The notes beneath the pieces were generated by a model, which saw only the letters and a list, made by a program, of their open reading frames with translations, ran no database searches and had not been told where the DNA came from. Position numbers and translations under genes: made by a program. DNA of 64,000 bases from Tanypteryx hageni. Taxonomy: Eukaryota > Arthropoda > Insecta > Odonata > Petaluridae. The DNA is taken from assembly GCA_028673005.1 (NCBI GenBank), contig CM054114.1:18227137-18291136 (forward strand). Reading direction: 5' to 3'. The number at the start of each line of letters is the position of its first letter. The first letter of the stretch is position 1. Below are positions 56,156-64,000 of the stretch, one piece after another.

Positions 56156-57801
56156 CATCATCATAGGTAGTCTGTCCGTAGACAGGTCCGTGATTATTCT
56201 TGGTTAAACCTGGTTCTCCATATACTCCTATTTTCCGCTGTCCTCTTTATATCCTGATAACTCTCTTTCCCTTTCAAATCGTCTATCAGCTGAAACCTTT
56301 TCCTACCTCTTTCCCTTTTCCCATCTAGTTTTCCTTCTAACACGTCTTTAATCATACTCTCTCTCCTCAGGTAATGCCCAACCCAGTTAGCCTTCCTCTC
56401 TGATAGTCTGTATAATCATTCGCTTCTCTCCTATTCTTCGTAGCACTTCATCGTTTTTCATCCTATCTGTCCATTTTATCTTCAGCATTCTCCTCCAAGT
56501 CCACATTTCAAAGCTTTCCAAGTATTTGATGTCATTTTTCCTTAGCGTCCATGTTTCTGCCCCATACAATGCTATACTCCATACGTAGCATTTTATCAAC
56601 TTCTTGCGGATATCTTCCCTTATATTCCCTGTAAGTAGTTGTTTCTTTCTCCTGAAAGCCGCTTTTGCTTTTCCTATTCTAGTTTTGATCTCATCCGTAC
56701 ATTTTGCCTCTCGTGTTATGATACTTCCAAGGTATTTATATTCTGAAACTTGTTCTAATGGCTTTCCCCCAATAGTTATGCTCAGATTCTCTTCTTTACC
56801 CGATATTCGAATGACCTTGGATTTTTCTGTATTTATTTCCATACCGTATTTTCTACCTGTTATCACTAGTCTATTTATCATTTTTTGTAGCTCCTCTTCC
56901 TTTCTTGCTAGAAGTACTTGATCATCTGCGTATTTTACTGTTCTTATAATCCTTCCTCCAATTTTGAAATCCCCTGTGCCTTCTAAAGCTTCTTGCATTT
57001 GACTTTCTCCATATATATTGAATAGGGTTGGCGATAGGCAGCAGCCTTGTCTTACTCCTCTACCGATATTTATTCCGCAGGTGTCCACATTCTCAAACCT
57101 GACCTTTACAACTTGATTCTCATATAGATTCCTAATCAGTCTCCTGTCTTTCCAGTCTACACCTATTTCCTTTAATATCTTCATCAACTTTACCCAATTT
57201 ACTCTATCAAAGGCCTTCTGCCAGTCTACGAAACATGCGCAGATATCTTGACTGTATTCTATTGCCCTTTCTGATATGATTCTAACTACTCCTATAGCAT
57301 GTCTAGTTCCTCGTCCTTTTCTGAAACCGAATTGATCTTCCCCTATTATTTCTTCTGCCTTTTTCTCCAGCCTTTTATTAAGAATCCTCATGATGATCTT
57401 TGATGTGTGTGACAGAAGGCTTATAGTTCTGTAATCTTTACACTGCATTGCCTTTGGCTTTTTCTTTAGAGGGATCATTGTTACTTCTAGGAAATCCTGA
57501 GGCCACTCTCCCGTGTCGTAAATCTTATTAATTAATTTCGTGATCGCTTTTAGTCCTTCTGATCCTATGACTTTAAGTATCTCAGCAGGTATTCCATCGC
57601 TGCCCGTGGCTTTCCCCTTCTTTAGTTCCACTATTGCCTTTTCTACTTCGCTCTCCATAATACTTGGTCCTAAGTTGTCTTCTTCAATGTTTTCCTCATT
57701 TTCCAGTTCTATTTTTGCCGCTCCTGCCTGTTTGCTGTATAATTCCTTAATGTATTCTTCCCATATCTGCGCTACATCCTTTGTTTCTGAGAATTTCAAA
57801 T
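56146..57801 (-). mobile_element. 5'-truncated LINE with perfect 10-bp target duplication
   Basis: LINE 56156-57791 (1636 bp), flanked by AATTTCAAAT at 56146-56155 and 57792-57801. The 3' end is on the left: an (ATG)3 tail (56156-56164, as CATCATCAT), preceded by a stem-loop CTGTC-TACG-GACAG (56172-56185) in a 3' untranslated region of only ~38 nt. There is no poly(A). The missing endonuclease half indicates ordinary 5' truncation during insertion. Confidence 0.93.
56194..57790 (-). pseudogene. LINE reverse transcriptase (clade uncertain; L2/RTE-like tail)
   Basis: RT motifs in order: KGKATGSDGIPAEILK, CKDYRTISLL, FGFRKGRGTRHA, CFVDWQKAFDRV, GVRQGCCLSPTLFNIY, catalytic KYADD, and YKYLGSIIT. 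It ends with the carboxyl YGAETWTLRKNDIKYLESFE and MWTWRRMLKIKWTDR region common to this large animal LINE group. A frameshift near 56390 truncates the frame at a TAA (56387-56389); the next frame continues RKANWVGHYLRRESMIKDVL and ends NQE-stop at 56194, the natural end. The endonuclease is missing by truncation. Codes the copying enzyme for target-primed reverse transcription; inactive here. I cannot place the clade with certainty. Confidence 0.9.
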
Positions 57802-58064
57802 ATATTACCAAATTTCGATGAAATTCTACCAACTATCCAGGCTAAGGTTTCACATTAAATGTATTAATTTTATTAATATGTTATATGTTTTGTCATTATT
57901 GCACTATATTATTTATACTGTACCATTTTTGTGTCAATACAATACATATTATTAAAAACCTATAAATTACGTAAATTTTATATATTGTTCCTAAGGCAAA
58001 TATATGGGGGTCGCTTGTGATTGTCATCTATAATTTTGGGGTAGGAAAAGGTTGGGGACCCCTG
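57792..58064 (+). pseudogene. hAT transposase last codons and 3' end
   Basis: After the second copy of the 10-bp duplication the frame ISNILPNFDEILPTIQAKVSH is followed by TAA (57856-57858), the expected carboxyl end of this transposase group. The AT-rich 3' region follows, then the right inverted repeat with 'gggtcgcttgtgattgtcat' and GGTTGGGGACCCCTG. Confidence 0.85.
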
Positions 58065-58072
58065 AAATAGAG

Positions 58073-59060
58073 TATAGAAAATGGAGAATTGATTTTTAGT
58101 GGGGGTGAGAGGGAGAGGAAGAATACAAGATCGGGAAAATATAGTAATCGTGAAATGGTCCACTGTATTTTTTTCTTTATCAATCAACAACGACAAAGGA
58201 GTCGCCATCATTGGTGATGATCTCCTATCGCTGAAGATGGCCATTTTGTAATCGAAGGCGCATCACGGTATTTCCAACCGATGCGTGCAGCGTGCATATT
58301 GGAGTCACTATATTTGTTCTCTCGGCATCATTCTTGTTTCTTATTACGTAAGCAGAACGGACATTAGGCAACTGGAGTCAGCGGGATTCCTCTTACAAAG
58401 AAAGTTGCAGGACACGTTGCAACCAGATGGAGAAACTTGATTATATCATTCTGTAATGGCAATAACAGAGAAAACGTCTTACGGCTTACAATCACATTCC
58501 ACCACCTAAGCGGAAATTAATGAAACAAAAAATGTAAGGAACAACGATATTCGGTGCGAAATTTTGAAAAGGATATAGCAAAACTTGGATTATAAAAAAT
58601 CGAAAATTTTTACGATAATAATCGGTTAATTGACCGAGCGAAGCGAGGTCTCTCCTGTCGAGTCCTTGTGCATTCTGCCTGTTTGTCTATTTGTTCCAAG
58701 ACAACTGCTGTCTCGGTTGTCTGATTGTCACCAAGCTTCGTGTATGTTCACATAACTTAGATTCGACCGCCTATAGTTTTTCTAGAACACCATCCTTATT
58801 GTTCCTGCGCAATTTGCGTTAGCGCATTACGCTAATATCTAAATCTTATCCAATCAAAACGAAATTTAGCGTACATGCGGAAAACATCAAACGATGAAGA
58901 GAACGTCAAATAAAAATTTCTCTAAAATGTACAGGGAGCCTCCCAGAGGCGCGCAATTTGCGTTCCCGCGGTCTTTCCTGTCGAATCCGTGCACTTTGAC
59001 TGTTAGTTGTCTGTTCTACGATAACTGCTGTCTCAACGAGGAGACAACGCTCAGGTTCAT
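58073..59060. repeat. Unclassified repeats, 'gagcgaagcgag' type
   Basis: 58222-58262 contains a diverged copy of the hairpin motif ('gatggccattttgtaatcga'). 58632-58700 starts 'gaccgagcgaagcgaggtct' and reads 'cctgtcgagtccttgtgcat'. A related block 'cctgtcgaatccgtgcactt' at 58978 shares 'aactgctgtctc', and 'gcgcaatttgcgtt' occurs at 58806 and 58957, so two diverged units ~310 bp apart are present. The class is unknown. Confidence 0.5.
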
Positions 59061-59989
59061 CTGCCATTAGTTCCTTATTTGGGGCGTTTCTTAAGTTTAC
59101 ATTTCTTTAATAAATATGTTACTGCTGAGGGCAGCGCTTTCAACTCTATTCAAATTTCACATCCCCACTTTATGAAGTGCAGAACTATGAAGACGATAAT
59201 AATATTGAACATGTGATTTCCCCACACCAGCCCTAAGAGGGCTGGGCGAGGCCAAAAATCCCGCGGATCCCATAGTTATAACTTTGGTATTAGTAGTGGG
59301 AGTACCTAAGATAAGTATACATACTTCATTTTTCAGTTTTTGATAACTTAGGTTCTCGGTTTTGAAGAGGTTATACTAAGTTATAATATTCACCCTAAAT
59401 TTGGCATTTTCCATTTTCATGATGCGCGAAAAAAGTTTATCGCTTTAAAACTCAACGCTTCTTTGATTTCAACGGTTGCACGCTTGAGCACCGAAAAAAC
59501 TGTCAGTAAAAATTCTTCATTTGAAATCGATATCGGATCGCGAAAGCAACCTTCAGAAAACTTCCTCTTGATATCTTAAAAACGGTTGATTTCCAAAGTT
59601 TCTTGATCCTGGCATCTCCCTCGAGACGCCGTCACTTTCCAGGGAAGCGCGGGTGGCGATTCGATAACGCCAGCCATACGTCTTTCCACGCACATTTTTA
59701 AAAATTTCTTCTCTATCATGTAGTCTCTCTGGAAGGAACTCTTGTTGATCGAAAACTACGTGACACTCTAGACCGGAAATTTCCATCGGAATTTCGCGGA
59801 ACATTCCAAAAGAAACTGGACTAAGATTTTACGACTTTATCAACGGTAGTCCTTCGTATTAATTGATATTAAAAAATGAAACTTTAACTGTAATAATTAG
59901 ATTTTTTATCAAAAACTTGCCTTAAAAACCGATTGTGTGGAACTATTTTTGCTGATATACAGCAGTCGACCGCACAATGTAAAAAAATA
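59061..59989. other. No recognised feature
   Basis: The open frame at 59553-59804 (minus) has no domain. Confidence 0.5.
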
Positions 59990-60720
59990 AAAATAATAAA
60001 AATAAAATCAACATTTAGTATACATACATATAGAAAGCAGAGCTGCCACAATACAAGAAATTAAAAAAAAACCTTTTGCACGTATTTGTTAAACTGTATG
60101 TATCAATTTTAACCAAATTTAATATTTATAATTTAAACTTATATACAAAATTATAATAGCATATTTGGGCCGGATCAGCTTAACAGGAGCGCCACAATTA
60201 CAAATTAAACTCTTTCAGTAATTATGGATTGGATGGAATTGGCTCAACGGATTTCAATTAAATTTTGTATATAAGATTTGTACAACATACCATAATGAAA
60301 TCAAGATGTTGAAAGCGGAGCTAAAGAGCAGGGTTACCACAATAAAAAGTGAAATAATATTTTACACGTATTTCTAGAGATCTAATATATTTTAACCAAA
60401 TATAGTATATTTAATCTTCATATAAATAAATAAAAATATTATATTTCAACACGGTCGCCTAAAGAGGGCTACTACAATATCAAGGTTAAAATTTTTCTGT
60501 AACTATGAATTTAGAAGGTATTGGCTGAACAGATTTCAAAGAAATTTCGTTTTTAGGGCGAGTATCAAATGGCAAAACGAAATGAATGCTTAGAACGGAA
60601 CAAAAAAGCAGGGATGCCACAATTTAAGGAAAAATAATTTTGTTTTCAAAGCAAATACATTAGTATACGATTATACTACGGCGAACCTGACGAAAAGCAC
60701 TTCTGTACCACGGATAACCT
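59990..60720 (+). repeat. Second block of Helitron ~144-bp monomers
   Basis: Same orientation and block order as 12620-13220: 'catatttgggccggatcag', 'gccacaattacaaattaaac', 'ggatggaattggctcaacgg', 'cataccataatgaaatcaag', 'agcggagctaaagagcaggg', 'aagcagggatgccacaattt', 'atactacggcga'. The 5' and 3' Helitron ends were not found here, so it is a partial copy. Confidence 0.8.
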
Positions 60721-61104
60721 GTGTACACCCCTACTTGTAATAAATTTAAATTGTACTGAAAGAAAAATACGCGGATTAGTTATTTCCAGAACTTCTTTCA
60801 TATTTTAATGAAGAGAGTCACATCGGTTATTAAAATAATTACTAAGGTTGTGATATTTTTAAAAAGACTGCATACCAATTTCATCAATAGTTTCCGCGAT
60901 TTTGATGAATATATGCAATATCGGGAGCGTGCTGGTTGGCAAGGCAGTATTGAGGGCTTAGCTGCTGGAATAGAACCCAACTTTATGAGCGGAAGAGGAC
61001 TGTAATCTGCGGAACTCCTCGAAAAAGGAGGAAGGGAGCAGGAGAATTATAATGATAACAAATACGATAATTTTAAGCGTGTTTTGTATGCATTATAAGA
61101 TTTA
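60721..61104. other. No recognised feature
   Basis: The 65-codon frame at 60808-61005 has no domain. Confidence 0.5.
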
Positions 61105-61273
61105 AGGTGTCTCTCAAGGATCACCCCCCCCCCCCCCTAACCTATTTTTCATAAGTCTTGGTCCTCTCCAACCGCGGTCAAGCCAGGAAATATTCTTAAT
61201 CTATCTTAAATTTTTCAAAATTTCCGCGGCCCACTCTCAAATCCTTTTTCATCCTAACGTTTGAGAAGCACTG
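61105..61273. mobile_element. Possible small hAT-derived MITE
   Basis: The right end (reverse complement CAGTGCTTCTCAAACG) is hAT-like and the left 'aggtgtctctcaagg' is weakly complementary to it. 'cgcggcccactctcaaatcc' is hAT-type subterminal sequence. No target duplication was found. It contains a poly-C run at 61124-61137. Confidence 0.4.
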
Positions 61274-61319
61274 CACTAGATGTCAAACACGACTCCCGTA
61301 TCCATAAAAAGGTGGAAAA

Positions 61320-61440
61320 AACAAATGAGCATTTCAGCTACAAAACCGCCATCATCAGTTAACCTTCATAAAATCGACTACTGGTGAATTACCGCAAGGA
61401 AAGGCTGCTTCGTAGCCGAAATGCGCATCTGTTTTTATCT
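61320..61440. repeat. Inverted pair of the recurring hairpin motif
   Basis: 'gagcatttcagctacaaaac' (61326) and 'gctgcttcgtagccgaaatg' (61405) are inverted versions of the motif also seen at 10210, 20140, 50602, 58222 and 62668. Each motif is itself a hairpin (GGCTgctttgtAGCC). Confidence 0.65.
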
Positions 61441-64000
61441 GCCAGCTGCATTGCCATCTCAATTATAACGCGTGAGAAATTGCTTGCTTTGAAGCCTGGG
61501 CACTAAACTCAATAAAGCCATAACGTTACCGACGGCGAAGTTGCGATAAATTCCCAATCCATTTAACGTTTTTTCCCTTTCGAATTCAGCGCTGAACGTG
61601 CGACATGGGCGCTAAATTCGTTGAACTAGTAGAGTATTTCTCTTCCTATACACTTTTATCGTAGGAGTAACCGTTATCAAGAAAATCACACAAGAAAGTC
61701 GTAATTCGAGTTCAACTTAGAAAATTTCTTGCATGGCTACTTCATCATTGTTGCTAACATAAATAAACAACCTCAATTTCAAAAACGTTTATATAATCAT
61801 TTCTTTCAAGTACTCCACTGAACGAAACGCACATAACTTGTTCGATTCACGGGAGTCGAGACGCGGAAAAAAAACTTCCAAGGGGAGGAGAGAACGTAAC
61901 GAATCGCAACGAAACTAAACAAAAACATCAAAAAATGACATTCGCGGAAATAAGGCGCTCCTTCGCGAAACGAATAAGAAAGCAAAAAGACGATCGCGCT
62001 GCGCGGCTGCAGTTCGTCATCGTGATTAAACTCGCTCGAGCGGAGGGAACGGGTCGGAAAGGAAATAAAAAAAGAATTTATGAGGAGCTATTAAGGAGGC
62101 GCGTAAAAGGGGGGAAAGAAAACGCGAGCTGAGTGGCGGCAGTGAAATAGAGGGAATGTCGGGCGTTCCTAATGAGACGGAAAACATCGCTAGCGTCGGT
62201 GACGAGGGTTTAATTCCCCTCTCCTCTCAGATTAAGCTTGAAGTTTCATTGCGTCTTGATACACCCGGCGACAGATTATGAGCGAGTTTTTAACGTTGAA
62301 ACTCAACAGGAAAGCAATTCCTGCCGACATATGACCCACTATGTAAAATCGACATAAAATTCGACCTATCTTACGGTGTTCCGTAATTACAACCTCGGAG
62401 CAGTCGATGCGATTCTCATATTATCGGCAGCATGTTACAGGAAATTCTTTGAAACAAAGTCGGATCGACGGTTTTTGTGATAATTAGGATTTGAGTAAAA
62501 TTTCTTCGCCAGGTCTAAGTCATTCTTTTTTGGTCACTCGACAGAAATTTGCTGATATGAACGCGGACTCACCCATCGAAATATCAATAATAATTCAATG
62601 GCGATATTACGATGAAAGTAAATCCGATAACGACAAAACGGTCGCTGTTATCATACAAGAACATCAGCTACAAAGCAGCCATCCTCAAGGGTTATCCGCC
62701 AATGGTAAAAAAGTATTCGTTAGAAATGAAAAATCATAGGAATTCATTTGCGTTTGGTATGCATAAAAAATAACGCATTTCGGTCATTTAACTCATGAAA
62801 GCCAAAGAACACGATCAAAATTTTTACCATTTGAAATACAATCTAAAAAAAACAAGAGAGGAAAGATGCACGCATAATGCATGCACACCTGCAATGCAGA
62901 TGAATTCCTTACGATTTATGTAATCCTGACAAAAAAAATGAAAATAATAATGAAATCAACAAACAACGAAGTAAAAAACTGGCAGATTAAATCGCGAGGC
63001 TAAAGCGTAACAGGAAAACGAAGGGGAGGAACAACAGACCCAGAGACTGGCAAATCAAGTCGTAAGAAAAAGAGCAAGGTATGTAGATGTCATAATTTAA
63101 CATCACAGAAAATTACAATGACTTTAACGAATAATCAGTAGTCAATCCCCGTTGATTTTCGACGGAGAAATCTCTAGTAGAATTTGTAACTTAATGTATT
63201 TGAGAACACATATGGAAAATAATAACATCGAGAAAAAACAGTCTAAATGTGAGAAAACTTTTAAAATATTTTAATCAGAGATAACTCGATGGTTCAAAGC
63301 TCAAACGCAATCACAGGGTAAAATTATTTCCGACTACACGTCTTTCGATGGAAAACTGGGAATTTCTCCCTTTCATGATATTCCAGGAGTTGCAGCCTCG
63401 TAAATATAACCTTCGAACTTTCAGAACGGTAATCATAGATTGGGGCATTCAGTACGTGCGAATCTATTCGGATTCTTGAAAGTTGCAAATCTTTCCCATT
63501 CACGCCCCAAAATCCTCCTTCATTCTGCCCGGATAATGGAGGAAGCAGGCAGGTAGAGAGAGAGAGGTAGACTATTTATCCTACGCAAACAACCACCTCA
63601 CAGACCGGCCATTAAGCCGCATCAAAGATTGCCCCATGTATTCGCGCCCCGCCGACCTGAAAGCCGAGCAACAATAGATCGCCGGCAAGCAAGGTAAGCG
63701 CGCATCAGACCATTAAATTTCGCACTTTCAAACCTCGCCCAGAGGGGGAAGAGCGGGGTTCAAGAGCGATCCATTAGGGAAGGTCAAAAGACCGGCGTCT
63801 CAAGAAACATTCCGAATATTCGACGGGATCACGCAGTTAAAAGGCTAATGGAAAATTCCATCCGGAGAATCCATCCCTTTCGGCAACAATGGCTCTCTAT
63901 TTGAAATATTTCCAGGAGGAATCCGAATCGAATCGCTTCTGATATCCCTTCTCAAAGAGAGGCTTCCGCAGTGCCACTATGTCCGCAGAAATATGCGATG
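61441..64000. other. No recognised gene; GC-richer flank
   Basis: 61860-62180 is GC-rich and purine-rich with a Lys/Arg-rich 65-codon frame lacking a domain. 62655-62700 has a hairpin-motif copy. 63440-63800 is GC-richer, contains 'ggccattaag', 'accattaaat' and similar homeodomain-like strings, and has no long open frame, so it may be regulatory or the approach to a gene outside the window. Confidence 0.35.

Larger units (their letters stand above)
53655..58072 (+). mobile_element. 4.4-kb hAT element with perfect 8-bp target duplication and a nested LINE
   Basis: Element 53663-58064, flanked by AAATAGAG at 53655-53662 and 58065-58072. The left end CCGAGGTTCGCAACC and the right end, reverse-complemented, CAGGGGTCCCCAACC agree at 11 of 15 positions. 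Near the left end GGTCGCGAAGGAGTG (53721-53735) is repeated inverted at 53816-53830. It carries a broken BED-finger transposase (54302-56155 plus 57792-57858). A LINE (56156-57791) lies within it, so the original hAT was ~2.76 kb. Confidence 0.95.

Noticed and set aside
1..64000. CRISPR arrays, bacterial operons, rRNA genes, retroviral LTR elements
   Set aside because: No spaced identical repeats, no Shine-Dalgarno/operon organisation, no rRNA-like sequence, and no LTR pair or gag-protease-integrase signals seen.

Overview
This 64 kb window is AT-rich eukaryotic DNA, most likely from an arthropod and probably an insect with a large, repeat-filled genome. The evidence is the mix of mobile elements: a Jockey-type LINE, two other LINEs, mariner (DD34D), piggyBac, hAT, Tigger/pogo, Helitrons and a tRNA-headed SINE. 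One spliced gene with GT-AG introns is present. There are no operons, no bacterial signals, no rRNA genes and no CRISPR. The species cannot be named from sequence alone.

Layout. 0.3-1.6 kb is a purine-rich minisatellite. 3.9-7.0 kb holds a small hAT element with a perfect 8-bp target duplication and a Tigger derivative. 9-14 kb is a repeat cluster: SINE pieces, a 337-bp tandem duplication, an unclassified family (called repeat P here) and a non-autonomous Helitron (11608-13544) built on ~144-bp tandem monomers. 14.7-18.5 kb is a nearly complete but decayed Jockey LINE on the minus strand. 21.3-22.8 kb holds the one convincing host-type gene model: a THAP-domain protein in three exons with a single frameshift and a microsatellite-packed first intron. 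25.4-26.7 kb is an internally deleted piggyBac. 27-36 kb is mostly unrecognised.

36.3-39.7 kb has Helitron-like ends enclosing a 5'-truncated LINE and a deleted mariner. 40.9 kb is a long hairpin. 43.3-45.2 kb is a hAT element with a perfect target duplication that has gathered other repeats. 46.5-47.2 kb is a SINE whose tRNA-like head is split by another hAT. 53.66-58.07 kb is a 4.4 kb hAT with a BED-finger transposase. A LINE is inserted near the end of its coding region, and both insertion events can be delimited to the base by duplications of 8 and 10 bp. 59.9-60.7 kb is a second dispersed block of the Helitron monomers. The rest, including GC-richer patches near 45.8 and 63.5 kb, has no coding signal I can defend.

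Nothing here looks like a new multi-gene system. The most informative content is the precisely dateable nesting of elements, the THAP gene, the Jockey ORF1/ORF2 overlap, a cUACGg stem-loop in the very short 3' UTR of the nested LINE, and several unclassified repeat families with palindromic ends. Every transposase or reverse transcriptase seen is broken by stops, frameshifts or deletions, so none looks autonomous as read.
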